Of a stretch of DNA of 64,000 bases, positions 33,552 through 46,332 are shown one piece after another; position 1 is the stretch's first letter, and each line of letters opens with the position of its first letter. The notes under the pieces are model-generated. The model searched no databases, was not told the origin of the DNA, and saw only the letters and a program-made list of their open reading frames with translations. The DNA lies in the NCBI GenBank assembly GCA_019426215.1, contig CM033401.1, forward strand, positions 17,117,134-17,181,133, written 5' to 3'. The translations under genes and the position numbers were made by a program. This DNA comes from Buddleja alternifolia (Eukaryota > Streptophyta > Magnoliopsida > Lamiales > Scrophulariaceae).

Positions 33552-34388
33552 TTAGGATTACAAGTTAAACAACTCCCTAATGACATATTTATTAACCAAG
33601 CTAAATACACACGTGATATTATTAAGAAATGTGGTATGGAAAATGCATCATCTTCAAAACTTCCAATGAGCCAAACGCTCAAGTTAAATAAAGATGAAAG
33701 TGGGAAGAAAATTGATATCACTAATTATAGAGGTATCATTGGATCACTTTTTTGTCTTACCACTAGTGGACCTGATATTATGTTTTCGGTATGCATGTGT
33801 GCACGCTTTCAAGCTAATCCAAAAGAATCACACTTAATTGCTACCAAGAGAATCTTTAAATACCTAAAAGGCACACGAAATGGGGGCTTATGGTATCCAA
33901 GGGACTCTCATTTTGAACTAATTGGTTATTCAGACATAGATTTTGTAGGATGCAAAATAGATAGAAAGAATACTAGTGGTACATGTCAATTTCTAGGTGA
34001 TAGACTGATTTCGTGCGAATGGCACAAAGCAACAATCCATAACAACTTCTACCGCTGAGGCAGAGTATGTAGCCGCTGGAAGCTGTTGTGCACAAATCCT
34101 TTAGATGAGGCAACAACTTAGAGATTATGAAACAATCATAGGTCCTACCCTAATCCATTTCGACAACCGAAGCGCTTTAGCTATGACCCAAAACCCAGTC
34201 CTTCATTCTAGAACTAAACATATTGACATTCGCTACCATTTCTTGCGTGACCATGTTCAAAAGAAAGATATCTCCATGCATTTCATTGGTACTGACAACA
34301 ATTGGCAGATATCTTCACCAAAGTGCTCAACGAACAACATTTTTTTACTTTGAGAAGTGAATTAGGTATGATTGATTTAAACGCTTAA

Positions 34389-35237
34389 TCATAAATCATC
34401 ATATCTTACATAGGCATATAATTTAGCGGGAATCCACTTTATTATTATGTCTAAAGCGATTTCAAAATTGAAATGAGTTATCAATTTTAAAGGGAACTTT
34501 AAAAGTGTACTTATATCACCAATAAGCGTCTATGATCAAAAATGTTTTTCAAAATTCTGCGCATTGATCATTAGCGTTTATCTTTTATGCATGACAAAAT
34601 CAATCTCTAATAAAATTAAATAAAAATATCTTTTAAAGATCACAAGCGATTGATTTCTATTAAAAGATTTCAGTGTTAAGAATATTTCCACTTAAACGCT
34701 AAGAAACTTTCTCTGAAAATCACGCATTGTTTTCATCGCAAAAAGGTAGCGTGTGGATAAGTACAAAAGGATAAGATTTGACAACTGCCCACGCGCTCCT
34801 ATCAAATCAAACTGACGGTTAATGATTCCTATCTAAAATAGGTCGTTCTGTAAATACATGTGTCGGGTACGTGTCAATGTACCATAAGGCGCTTGCAACT
34901 CACGCTGAACATTTTCAAAATCTTAAACGTTTTTAAAAAAAGGTAACTGCGGACTCCAATTTTTTTATTTCACGGCAGTTTACCAAATTTATCGCGCCTT
35001 TTTACATCCGTCTTTATCATTTAAAGACTCAGATTCAATTTTTGTAATTTCCGAATTAATTGCTTAATATGTGGCATTTATCTAAGCAATTGAGGAGTTA
35101 CTTTTTGCCTCTATTTAAACCCTTCAAAATTTTACAAAAAAAAACTTTCTCTCTCTCAAAAATTTCTTTGCTGTAAAAATTCTCAAAGCAAAAATTTTTT
35201 CTTTTAACTCTCTCAAAAAGTTTCAATCTTTCATTAA
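34389..35237 (+). other. Copy B spacer between pol and third ORF
   Basis: About 850 bp with no supported ORF. It aligns in position and partly in sequence to 51789-52567 of copy A, including ataatttagcgggaatccac just after pol and an acgtgtc-rich stretch before the third ORF. Confidence 0.7.
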
Positions 35238-38200
35238 TGGCACCACCAAAGTCTTTCAAATCTGCTGCCGAAAAATCTAAGTCCAAAATAGGAAAAGAAG
35301 TAACAGTCAATGTCGGATTTCTGGTAAACTAGGACTATCTTTTTAACAACCAAAACTTCCCTTTGAGGACCATTCTTCCTCTCGTTCAAGAATCTGGTCT
35401 AAAAACGATGTTAACTTCCCATGCTTCAATTCATGAAGAAGAAGCTCTGTTCTTTTTTAAAAAAGCTGTTATTTCTGATGACGGGAACTCTATTTCCTGC
35501 TCGTTTCCTTTTGCCAAAGAAACTGTCATTCTTACTCCTCAACTCCTGTCCAATTTACTGCAACTGCCGACTCAAGGTGGAGAAGTTGAAGATGTGAACC
35601 TTGGAGACGCCACCAAGGTCTAGGATCTGATCAAGAAGAATGACATTGACACAGCCTACGCATCAAATTTCAAGAAGAATGACATAAAGGTCGAATATGT
35701 CATTCTGGCTGATATCTGCGCAAAGATTATCGAGTGCAGAAAAGGAAGTTTTGATAAGATTACCAATATATAGTACAAGATGATGGTCACTATTTTGACA
35801 AACCTGAAGGTCAATTGGGCCAGATACGTGTTTAATCGCTTCAAAGCAGCGATCGAACAGTCGATTAATCCCAAGTCATATGGGATTGTTTTAAGTTTTT
35901 TGTTAAGAGCTAGCGGTTAAGTTAATACCGCAGGTAAAAAGGTTCCAGCGCTTAAGTTCTATGATAAGAAAATGATCGGAGAACTACTCAAACCTAAGTG
36001 TGTTGGTGGAGCAGCGGTTCTCAAGGAGGAACGTGAGCGACTTTTTGCTGAAGGAGTTGTTCGTAGTGATGATGAGGAGCAAGCGACATTGTCTTCATTG
36101 TCATTAGAAGAGAAAGTGATGGTTAAGCGACCGAAAAGAAAAACTGTCTTGAAAGTCGCTGAGCCAGCCAAGCTAGTGAAGAAGCAGAAGAAGAAGGAGA
36201 CCAAAAAGCAGAAATCTCCCTCTCCTTCTCCCCCTCCCTCTTTTGTTATTTCTCCAGAAGAAGAAGAGGTTGAAGAAGAAGAAGTACCGCTAGCACGCAA
36301 GCATACTCTTTGGTCCGCTCCAACAAGCGCTCCAACCAAGCCAGAACTTGAAGAACAAGCGAATGTACCTCCCCCTCCTCGAATCAATTCCCATTTTTGG
36401 AGCTCTTTTGATAGAATTAGCTAGCGATCGGGGTAAGTACTTGTCTTAAGACAATGTACTTTATCCTTTCATGTGTTCTTTTTTAATGTTAGGATAAATT
36501 ATTTCTTTCAGCATTGAATTTATTAGAAGGATTCAAAATCCCTATTCGTGCTAATCCTCTTACTTCATTCATAAATGTTGAAGATGATGAAGTAATCCCG
36601 AAGTCTGAGGCTATGGAAATTGAAGTTCCTATTGATCAAGCGACTGAGACAGTCGAAGAGATTCCTCATGGTAAGCGTTTTAGTTCTTTTATCATCTATT
36701 TCTAGTTTGTGGAAATTTTGTTTGTTTTCTCAAACGCTTGCATGTGTCAGCTCAAAGTACCCCTGTGGCTGATGCACCTCCCCAGTCAGAGGCAGACCAT
36801 GACTTGGATGTTGATCTATCAACTGTGGTGGAAATTGCTAGAGAAATAGACACGGTCCTTCCAAACGCTAAAATCTCACCAGCACAGGAAGCACCTGTGG
36901 ACACTGAGCGGTCGACAGAAGTGGCCGAGATTATCCCCACACCAACAGGTCCTCCTCCTCAAGCGGTTGATTTTTTTCCCAGAGGCTATACTGATTTGGA
37001 GTATTATTATGCTTGGAAAGAAACGACGCTTAGGCAATTGATTGATATGGAGCTCAATTTTCAAACTACGCTCCACAATCCAACGCTCTCAGACACTCAG
37101 AAATCGATCATATTTGAGGAGCTTGCCAATAGCGGAGGAACTACTATGAAAGACATTGTTGCCCTCTTGAAGTATTTGGAAACTCCACAGAAAGATCTGG
37201 CAAAGTTCGCGAGCAAACACTTTCAAGAAGTCGGCAAGAGCATGGAACGCAACTATCCTTTCCGCCAAACTCATGTCCAGATAAGGAATCCTCATATGGG
37301 TGATTGGGGAAAGAATCCCGATGAGGAACAGCTAAATAAGATGGGCTATTCAGCACTTCCCAAAGTTATCCATTCTGAAGCCAAAAGATCTTCCAAGAAG
37401 CCGCTAATACTTTGAAAGGGAAAGGGTGCGATGCTTCAAGATCACCCTAACCCTATTAACTTTTGGGTTGAAGATGAGGCTCGAGAGTTCCTTTCTAGAG
37501 TATGGGCAAGAAGTTATGTGGAAGAGAAGCAGCGATTCAAGAAGTTACTTGATACGAGACTTGATAGAGAACTCGCTGACTCTCTCGAAAAACGCTGGAT
37601 AATAGATACCTCAAGATGGGCTAAGAATTTTGTTTTACACTGCCATTCCATTAATGAGATGATCAAGTAGCCGTTTTTGTTTAATTTTGGAATAGATTAT
37701 AAGCGTAGAGCATATGCCTATTCCTATTACAGAAGTGAGAGTCGCTTGTGGGTTCGATAATTTCCCCACCTTATTTCCTCCGAGGTATGGAAAGTTGCAT
37801 CTGTGATCAGCTTAGACAAATTAGTCAAGGGGGTTATGAGTTAAACCTTGCTTAGCGACTCCATATTGACTGAAACGAAGATCCTTCTACAAGCAAGCAG
37901 GATGTTCTTCCAGGACCAAGCATTGCCCAATTTCAGATATTAGCTCACCTTGCCGAATTTCATCAAGACAGAAGAGCGGTTATTGAGAATGCTCAAGCGC
38001 TGGATATCACCTTCAACCATAACCTTGGTTTTAGTGACTTTCGTGAATACAACCTTCATCCCGTTCTCTTCTGTGAGCAGAATATCTAAGTGGCCAAGAT
38101 TCTATCGCTTAATCGGCCAGTGGATCTAGAAGCTGCTCAGGCGCTCATGCCATTTATTTTGGACTTTTTTAATTCTTATATTTCAGGTATCAATCTACCA

Positions 38201-38897
38201 GAGGATGTCCATTTTGCACTAAATACTAAAGAGCGCGAAGAAGCTATATTCTTTATCCCGCAGATGAATGTGATCAGTCCAAGGGTCATGGAAGCGATTG
38301 GCCACTCTGGGTCATTGCTGTTGAGAAACCTTCTCCTCAAGTGGAGATCGTTGAATTGGGATTGGAACAAGCTCCTACTGAGGAAGTCGCTCCTACTCCC
38401 GACGCTGATATGCAAACTGAAGTTGCCCCTAGCGAACTAGCAATCGAGGTTCCAATTGTTGCTCAAGTTGCAGAAATGGATGCTGCAACTCAATCTGTTG
38501 AGCAAGCGATTGAAGAGGTACAAGCTGAGCTGAAAGAAGTTGCTGAGGAAGAACCTCTTATCCGCAATCAACATACGACCAAGGTAGGCATAGGCTTCCA
38601 GACATTGATGTAGAATTTTTAGAAGGTATAGGTTTTAATCCATAAGCGGCACCGCTGAGAAGACCTCTCGATTGAAAACCTTCCAACGATCGAATGCGAG
38701 AAATTTACCATGATCTTATCAGAACGCTAGGGATTCCTGCAAGGGATTAGGTGGAAAGGTTACTTGAGGTGAATCGTAGTGCTAAGAATCAAAGCGAAGA
38801 CTATGATGAAGTCTATCACACAACAATGATAGACATCGATCGAGTCCTGCTACATCTAGCGAATATAATTTATCAAGAAGAGGCTTCGAAGAAGTGA
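35238..38897 (+). pseudogene. Copy B third ORF, decayed
   Basis: The start MAPPKSFKSAAEKSK (35238) matches the MAPKKSS start of copy A's third ORF. Readable parts follow: LVQESGLKTMLTSHA, an IIECRKGSFDKI block near 35730, acidic and Pro-rich linkers, and VDFFPRGYTDLEYYYAWKE near 36970. The frame is broken by many stops. Two intron-like blocks (36433-36511 and 36671-36750, GTAAGT/GTAAGC donors and CAG acceptors) sit in the linker where copy A also has one. Confidence 0.78.
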
Positions 38898-39159
38898 CAA
38901 AGAAAATGATTCAATTGTTTTATATTTTATTTCTTTGTGTATGATGTTGTTCGTTATTTTTGTCAGTACAATCATTGTATGTTTTAAATTCCATATATTA
39001 TGAATGAATGATTGAACACTGAAACATCTTGTTGAAGCTAATCTAACATTAGCTAACTTATCTAACTTTCTAAACGCTAACCTGTGATTATTTTAGGCTT
39101 TTCTTTGAACTCTCAATCTATAAAAGAGTTATAATATTAGTTAAAGTCTTGACATCATC

Positions 39160-39173
39160 AAAAAGGGGGAAAT
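39160..39173 (+). other. Copy B polypurine tract
   Basis: A-rich then five G then AAAT directly abuts the 3' LTR, identical to copy A. The PPT primes plus-strand DNA synthesis. Confidence 0.87.
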
Positions 39174-40654
39174 TGTTAGGAAATTTTATGTTAGATATTT
39201 TGATGATGACAAGATAGGATTTTATGTTAGACCCCAAATAATGTAAGTTTATGTTTTAAATAGAACTATTATATAAGCGTTTGAAAGTTTGTAATTTTGT
39301 TAGGCTTGTAATTTTTATCTTTTTAGATTTTAGACTAAGTATTGGATACCAAGTCGCTAGTAGAATTCTAGGTGAGTCTATTAGAGATGAAGTTGAAGAT
39401 CAGCGTCTGAAGTCAATAGAAGATGGAGATTAGTTCTCAATAAAGAACTGTTTCAGGATTTATGAATCAAGCGCTCAAATGACTCAAGCGATCAAGGACC
39501 AGATTCACCTGATATAAATTCTCAAGTCATGAATGACTTAAATGCAATCATCAACGGACATTTATTTCCAACGAGAAATAAATTCAAATGCATTAAATGC
39601 CTAATAAGTGCATTTAATGTGATAGGGCATTATGACTTATGGACAAGCCACCTTTTGACTAGACTGTCAGATTTCAGAGGTCAAAATCTGCTCATGTCTA
39701 ATCGGAACCAGTAGAATTCAGGAATGTCGGAAAGCGATTGTTTAACGCGCTGCGTAAGTTACATGCGCCCACATGTGTCCAACGGACAAAACCCAAGAAA
39801 CCCTATAAATAGTACCCTTTAGCAAACCCTGAACAGATATTCACGTACATATACAAGAAAAAGGTCAACACTTTGCTGAAATTACTTGAGAGAAAAGCTT
39901 GCAAACTCCATAGCCAAAATCCTTCAAGCTTTTCTTAATACATTCCAAAGACAGTCATAGATATCTCGAATCTCTTCATAAAAGAACCCTAAATTCCTAT
40001 TGAGATATCCCAAGTTGTTTGAACTTTCCAACATCAAACAAACCCGTGATTAAACCCTCAACATCTTTCATCTAAGTGAGAAAATTTGTTAATTCTACAA
40101 GTAGAATTTCTGTGTGAGAGAAGCTTGTTGAAGAAGATCTCTATTGGAGCTGAAGTCTGTGTGATCAAGGAGTTCAAGATCGTCTTCCCTTTCATCTATT
40201 TTGTAGAAGTTTCTGTGTGACTCTTCGATAATCAATCTAGTGAATTCCTCCAAGTGCATAGGAGAAGAAGGACGTAGCCGGGATTACATCACCCAGTGAA
40301 CCTTACAATATCTTGTGTTATTTACTGTTTTACTTTACATTTGCATATTATATCTTGAAAAAGCATTCAAAAAAATTAAGCGACTAATTCAAGTTCAAGA
40401 GAATACTAAGCTATAAAATCATTTCCGCTATGCTAACCCTGATTAAGCGATTGAAACATTACCCTACTTTGGTAATTGTTGAAATCACTACTAAGTCTAA
40501 GTTAACTATTTCTAAGTGCCTGACCTAGCGCTAAGCTTTCCAAACTTTCAAATTCTTTAAAGTAATACGAAACTATTTGAAGTCGAAAAAAAATTCAAGG
40601 TCTATTCACCCCCTCCCCCCTCTAGACCCTTTCATATGCCACTTGGGACCATCA
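39174..40654 (+). repeat. Copy B 3' LTR
   Basis: It begins tgttaggaaattttatg and ends gggaccatca. It differs from the 5' LTR at several positions in the first 130 bp. Length 1481 bp. Confidence 0.9.
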
Positions 40655-41312
40655 AAGTCTCAATCCTTAAACTTTCAGAAAAGCTACAATATTCAAGAAA
40701 ACATTTTTTTTGCTTTTCTTGAATTTCTGAGACAGTTAACCAATATCTCAAGCATTCTTTTCAAAGAAACCTACACTATTATTGAGATATTTCAAAGTTG
40801 TTTGAACTTCCCAAAAATCAAACAAACCGTGAAACAAAATCCAGTCCAAGCCTCGCTAACTGTGTGAAGTCGAAGTTGGACACTTGCATTTTTCTGGGTT
40901 AAAGAAGCAAGAGGATAGAAATGTCTTGGAGCAGAAATCTGTGTGACCAAGGAGCTAAAGTCATCAATATCCATCTCTCCTAATTTGTAGAAGATTCTGT
41001 GTGATTCTTTGAGAATCATTTTAGTGGATTGCCTCCGAGTGTTCGAAAAGAAGAAGAACGTAGTTGGAATTACACCACCCAATGAACCTTTCAATTCTTT
41101 GTGTTCTTTACTTTACCGTTATTTCTATCTTGTCATATCATTGCATAAATTGGTTAAGTTAACACATTGATTAAATCGTTTAAAGATAAGCAACTAAAAA
41201 AAACTTTGTGACGCTAAAACTTTGCAAAAGGAAGACTTAAAATTATTCCGCTGTGCTAGCCCTGATTAAAGAACTGAACGCTTAATTCTAGTTGGTTATA
41301 GTATTCAAATCT
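40655..41312 (+). repeat. Copy C 5' LTR, block 2 of 3
   Basis: It resumes exactly where block 1 stops when aligned to copy A (ctcaatccttaaactttcag versus ctcattccttaaattctcag). Interrupted at 41312 by the second CACTA, TSD tct. Confidence 0.85.
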
Positions 41313-41640
41313 CACTACTACAAAATACACTATTACAGCGGTTTTGGAAAAACCGCTGTAATAGGGCTCCTCGGTTCAGACCTATTACAGCGGTTCCAAG
41401 GTGAACCGCTGTAGCCGTACATATTACAGCGGTTCAGAGACGAACCGCTGTAATATATCTGTTAAAAAAGTAATAAATATAAAAAAAATGGGCCTATTAC
41501 AGTGGTTCAGGGCGAACCGTTGTAATAGGTTCATACTGTGACAGCAGTTCGAGGTCGAACCGCTGTAACATAATTTCAAAAAAAAAAACCCGCTTATTAC
41601 AGCGATTCGTACCTGAACCGCTGTAATAGGCGATCGGGTT
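41313..41640. repeat. Subterminal repeats, 5' side of CACTA-2
   Basis: Inverted pairs of ttacagcggtt/aaccgctgtaa, as in CACTA-1, with single-base variants (cagtggttc, cagcagttc). Confidence 0.87.
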
Positions 41641-41689
41641 TTTAGGTTACAACATCCGGCCGCCCCCCCCCCCCCCCCCCAAATTTCAA

Positions 41690-41743
41690 TTCTCTCTCTC
41701 TTTCAACTCTCTCTCTCTCTCTATTACACCACCACTACCACCA

Positions 41744-41785
<42 letters not shown>

Positions 41786-41829
41786 ACTCGGCCTCTCTCT
41801 CACCCGCCGCCGTGCATCTCCGCTTTCGG

Positions 41830-41884
<55 letters not shown>

Positions 41885-41995
41885 ATATATATGTGCATAT
41901 ATATATGTGTATATATTCTATGTATATATATATATATATATTTAATTCTCTATATATATATATATATATAAGCACCGCCGCCGCCACCACCATCA
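41690..41995. repeat. (CT)n, (TA)n and CCG/CAC repeats of CACTA-2
   Basis: Three long CT runs, an (AT)n run and a short gccgccgccaccacc stretch. Apparent ORFs here are repeat translations. Confidence 0.9.
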
Positions 41996-42086
41996 CCATT
42001 TAGTGGGTAATTTTTTTAGATAAATATATATACACGCACACACACACATACACATATAGAGTATAGAGTTTGAGTTAGATAAATAT

Positions 42087-42460
42087 TTGTGTATGTATAT
42101 TTGTTTATGTGTGGGTGTATGTATATTTGTTTATATGTGGGTGTATGGATATATATTTGTGTATGTGTGGGTGTATAAATATTTGTGTATATGTGGGTGT
42201 ATGTATATATATATTTGTTTATGTGTGGGTGTATGTATATTTGTGTATTTGTGTATGTGTGGATGTATGTATATTTGTGTATGTGTGGGTGTATGTATAT
42301 TTGTGTATTTGTGTATGTGTGGGTGTATGTATATATATTTGTGTATGTGCGGGTATATGTATATTTGTGTATATGTGGGTGTATGTATATATATATTTGT
42401 GTATGTGTGGATGTATGTATATTTGTGTATGTGTGGGTGTATGTATATTTGTGTATATTC
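42087..42460. repeat. TG-rich minisatellite of CACTA-2
   Basis: Repeated tgtatatttgtgtatgtgtg / ggtgtatg units of about 25-30 bp. Three frames stay open but encode only Cys/Tyr/Val/Ile repeats. Confidence 0.9.
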
Positions 42461-42866
42461 TTGAGATTTGCCTATTTTTGTGGAAAATTTAAAGGAAATA
42501 GGGACTTGACTGAATTTAGTGTTAATTTGGGTTAGCCGGGTGCTTTATTTGTAGTTTTATGTGATTTATGTGATCCAACTGGTGATTAATATTTGTAGTT
42601 GCTGGAAATAGATGATTCATGTGATCCAACTGGTGATCAATATTTATAAAATGATGCTTCATTTTTAGTTTTATGTGATTTATGTGATCTAACTGGTGAT
42701 CAATATTTGTAGTTGCTTGAAATATGATGATTTATGTGATACAACTAGTGATCAATATTTTCATATAGTGAGATCGACATTTTGGGTTTGTTGTGGTGAA
42801 AGATTAGAATGTTGGGTTTGTTGTGGTTGAAAGATACGAATTTTGTTAGTTGCAAGTTTGGGGGAA

Positions 42867-43280
42867 GATTAAGTCGAGAACTTGGTAGAAATTTTTGCGT
42901 TGTTACTCTGCCGAATTTTTTCTAGGATAATGAGAAATAAATTAAAATTAAAATAATTTAATTAATTCAACTCTACTGATGTTAAAATTATTTAATTTAA
43001 CTAATTAAAATTGAAATTGGATTTTAGCGGATCGTAAGATCCGAATTTTGTTGGTTGCAACCCACCGGAGTGAAGATTAAGTCGAGAACTTGGTAGAAAT
43101 TTTTGCGTTGTTACTCTGCCGAATTTTTTATAGAATAATGGGAAATAAATTAAAATAAAAATTATTTAATTAATTCAACTATCAACTGATGCTAAAATTG
43201 TTTAATTTAATTAATTCAAAATCAAGATGAATCGAAGTTGGATTTTAGCGGATCGTATGTCGGAACAGTATGAGAAAAGG
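42867..43280. repeat. Tandem duplication of about 207 bp around the transposase start
   Basis: The phrase gattaagtcgagaacttgg recurs at about 42867 and 43074, followed in both by a TTTTGCGTTGTTACTCTGCCG-like stretch and an AT-rich tail. The first copy duplicates the transposase start region (attggattttagcggatcg) without the ATG. Confidence 0.78.
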
Positions 43281-44675
43281 GTGAAAGAGTTTTTAAAGTT
43301 CGCAGTTGAGCATGCACCAGATCGAACTAGGATCGCTTTCCCATGTTTACATTATTGTTTTGGAAAGAGAATTAGTCCACATGAGTTGGAAGATTTTGGT
43401 GTGTAATGGAATTGATAAAAGCTACACACGTTGGACAAGACACGGTGAAAGCAGTGTCACGTCAAATGATTTGGGTGGTACATCATATCCATCACAGGAT
43501 TTCAACATGAATGATTATGAGCCTAATCGTTTGGAGGAGATGACAAATGTGATTGAGAAGGATTTTCGAAATTGTCCTAAAATGTTTGACAATTAGACAA
43601 GTGATTCAAAGACACCAATATATAGTGGTGGTAAATTCACAAGATTGAAAGCAGTCCTAAACCTATACAAGTTAAAAGCCAACAATGGGTGGAGTGATAA
43701 GAGTTTCACAAACTTACTTGGTCTATTAAAAGCATGCTACCTGAGGATAATGTGTTACCTAATCGTACTTATGAGGCTAAATGGATGCTAACCTCAATTG
43801 GCATGGGATATGAGAGGATACATGTCTGTCTCAATGATTGCATATTGTTTAGGACTGACTATGCATCATTAAAGGCCTGTCCGAAATGTGGCGCCTCACG
43901 GTACAAGAAGAATGAATCTGCTCCTGGCAAAACCATGTGGGAATTGCCGATCATACCACGATTTAAGCGTATCTATAATAGTAAAGAGTTAGCCAAGGAC
44001 TTGACATGGCATGTTGATAGAAGGCTTAAAGAAAGGATTGAAGATGACAAGATTCAACACCCCTCAGATTCTTCTCAATGGAAAAAAATTGATGATGATT
44101 TTCCCGAATTTGGTGAAGAATCAAGAAACCTGCGCCTTGTATTGGCTACAGATGGCATGAACCCTCATAGCTTACAAAGTAGCTCACATAGTACATGGCC
44201 AGTGATTTTGATGATCTACAACCTTCCCCCATCTCGCTTCATGAAGCGAGAGCATATAATGATGCCTATACTCATTTCTGGACCGAAACAACCTGGAAAT
44301 GATATAGATGTCTACTTGGCTCCTTTAATTGAGGATTTGAAGGTGATGTGGGAGACCGGTATTCAACTATATGACGGGATCAGAAAAGAAAATTTCAATC
44401 TCAGAGTCTTGTCATTTGGAACAATCAATGATTTTCCGACAAGAGCAAACCTCGAGGGATATGGTGTACATGGCCAATGTGGATGCCCCATATGTGTCAA
44501 AAGTACAGATCAATATTGATTGACACACTCTCAGAAATATGCATTCCAAGGGCATCGGATATGGCTAAATCAGAACCATCGATATCGTCGGTGGAAGAAA
44601 GCTTTCAATGGGAATATAGAAGAAGGCCGAGTTCCTAAGTGCTTGACTGGTGAAGAAGTGTTTGAGAATGTAAAA
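43227..44675 (+). pseudogene. CACTA-2 transposase, N-terminal part, broken
   Basis: ATG at 43227 gives an N-terminus like CACTA-1 (NRSWILADRMSEQYEKR). A 2-nt deletion near 43395, relative to CACTA-1, shifts the frame. A TAG at 43594 and a TGA near 44517 follow. Recognisable TNP2 blocks: CPKCGASRYKK, ELPIIPRFKRIY, LATDGMNPHS, YNLPPSRFMKREH and PICVKSTDQY. The Sirevirus insertion cuts it at 44675 (TSD taaaa), and a short remainder resumes at 58488. Confidence 0.9.
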
Positions 44676-46227
44676 TGTTAGGAATTTCATGTTAGAAGTT
44701 TTGATGATGACAATTAAGTTTTTGTTAGACCCCAAAAAGTTGTAAGTTTATTTTTTGTAGAAAACTTGTATAGGCTTTGAAGCGTTAGACTTGTAATAGA
44801 TTTATTAGGCTTTGTTATCTTACTTTAGAGTGTTAGGCAAAATAGTCTTAGGCTGAGCGTCTGATGATTTCTGAGTGAGTTTATCAGTGGTAAAGTTCGA
44901 AGACTCAAGCGCCTGATCTCAGAAGATAGATACAGTCTCCAAGCGTCCACTTTGGCCAGCTATATCAAGCGTTACCTTATGGGACAGAAGTGATCTCACC
45001 TGAATTTACTTCTAAGTCCAGAAGGAGTTTAATGCAAATATTCTCAAAGCATTAAATACCAACGGGTATTAATTTCAAATGCATTAAATGTTGATAAGAG
45101 CATTTAATATGATAAGCAATGTCAGACGTACGGAGAAGCCACCCTATTGGACTGTCAACTATCTCAGACTGCAGCACCAACTTTCGTGCAGCAGATTTTC
45201 AGGAAAAAGGACAAAAGCTGTTCACTCGCGAAAGTGAGAGACACGCGCCAGTGCATGTGTCAAACGGACACTTTCTCCAAGAATACCTATAAATAGGACT
45301 TCAACAACAAACAAAATAAGATGCAACAATTTTATCAAAGCCAAATTGCTGTTGCATTAAGATCTCATTCCTTAAATTCTCAGAAAAGCCCGAAACTTCA
45401 AGAAACATCCAAATTGCTTTTCTTATATTCCTGAGACAGTCAACAAATATCTCAAACATTCTTTTTGCAGAAACCAGATTCCTACTGAGATATTACCAAG
45501 TTGTTTGAACTTCATCAAAATCAAACAAACCTTTTAGAAAATCCCATCCAAGCCTCGCGATCTGTGTGAAGTCGAAGTTGGATACTTGCATCATTTCTGG
45601 GTGAAAGAAGCAAGAGGGTTGAAGTGATTTGAAGCAGAAATCTGTGTGATCAAGGAGCTCAAGTCATCGACATCCATCTCTCCCTAATTTGTAGAAGATT
45701 CTGTGTGATTCTTTGAGAATCATCTTAGTGGATTGCCTCCAAGTGCAAAGGAGAAGAAGGACGTAGTTGGGATTACACCACCCAACGAACCTTACAAATA
45801 TTGTGTTATTTACTTTTCAGTCATTTCATTCATCTATCATATCACTGCATAAGTAAAACACAATCAAAAGCTAAGCACCTAAGAAACATCTTGTGACGCT
45901 AAAACTTTCAAAGAGAAGACTCCAAAATCATTCCGCTGTGCTAACCCTGATTAAAAGAACTGAACGCTTAACCTACAAGGTCAAAGTATTCAATTCCTGA
46001 AGTCTAAGTTAACTTTATAAAACAGTCTTCATTAGACGCTTCACAAAGTCTCAAATATCTTGTGTGAACGCTAAGGTGAAGCGTCACACTCTTCAAGCGC
46101 CTATCATTTCAAGCGTCCAAATACGTTTAATACGAAATCAATTTTAAGTCGAAAAAGACTTAAAGGGTCTATTCAACCCCCCCCCCCCCCCCTTCTAGAC
46201 CCTTTCGTATGCCACTTGGGACCAACA
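44676..46227 (+). repeat. Copy A 5' LTR
   Basis: Begins TGTTAGGAATTTC and ends GGGACCAACA. Length 1552 bp, with a 16-C run before the conserved end block. A hairpin-capable GATTCT-TTG-AGAATC lies near 45706-45720. Confidence 0.95.
45288..45295 (+). promoter_or_regulatory. TATA box of copy A 5' LTR
   Basis: TATAAATA in ACCTATAAATAGG, 612 bp into the LTR. The same spot in the 3' LTR is 57546-57553. Transcription should start some 30 bp downstream. Confidence 0.7.
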
Positions 46228-46229
46228 AG

Positions 46230-46241
46230 TGGTATCAGAGC
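46230..46241 (+). other. Copy A primer-binding site
   Basis: TGGTATCAGAGC, complementary to initiator tRNA-Met, two bases after the LTR. Confidence 0.92.
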
Positions 46242-46332
46242 GGTTAATTTTGAAATTTTAAAATTTCCAAGCATAACTGCTTGTTTAGATCTTTTTCTTT
46301 CAAAATCTAGTTGCTTTTTTAAAAGCTTAGAT

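Larger units (their letters stand above)
30455..34388 (+). pseudogene. Copy B pol, decayed and split by a MITE
   Basis: Protease is degraded (the DSG motif survives as DSGSS near 30500 but stops surround it). The gag-pre-integrase and integrase core are readable (MDLFGP-like at 31070, RSDRGTEF near 31255, PQQNGVAEQ near 31350). RT has [11 protein letters not shown] near 32490 and YVDD near 32745. The MITE at 32857-33551 interrupts RT. RNase H and the end (ELGMIDLNA) follow at 33555-34388. Several stops occur (31227, 31524, 32226, 34103). Confidence 0.88.
18747..40654 (+). mobile_element. Sirevirus-like Ty1/copia copy B, with three elements inserted
   Basis: Both LTRs are present (18747-20250 and 39174-40654), with TSD aagtt/aagtc. 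Between them are PBS, gag, pol, a third-ORF region and PPT in the same order as copy A. Subtracting CACTA-1, the solo LTR and the MITE leaves about 13.3 kb, close to the 13.8 kb of copy A. The LTRs show several differences in the first 130 bp alone, so this copy is much older than A. Confidence 0.9.

Noticed and set aside
35959..36424. Opposing ORFs (minus 142 codons, plus 150 codons) as two genes
   Set aside because: The plus frame is the acidic/basic linker of copy B's decayed third ORF; the minus frame is its Ser-rich shadow.
42087..42535. Three overlapping Cys/Tyr-rich ORFs of 116-127 codons
   Set aside because: A TG-rich minisatellite kept open in three frames; repeat artefact.
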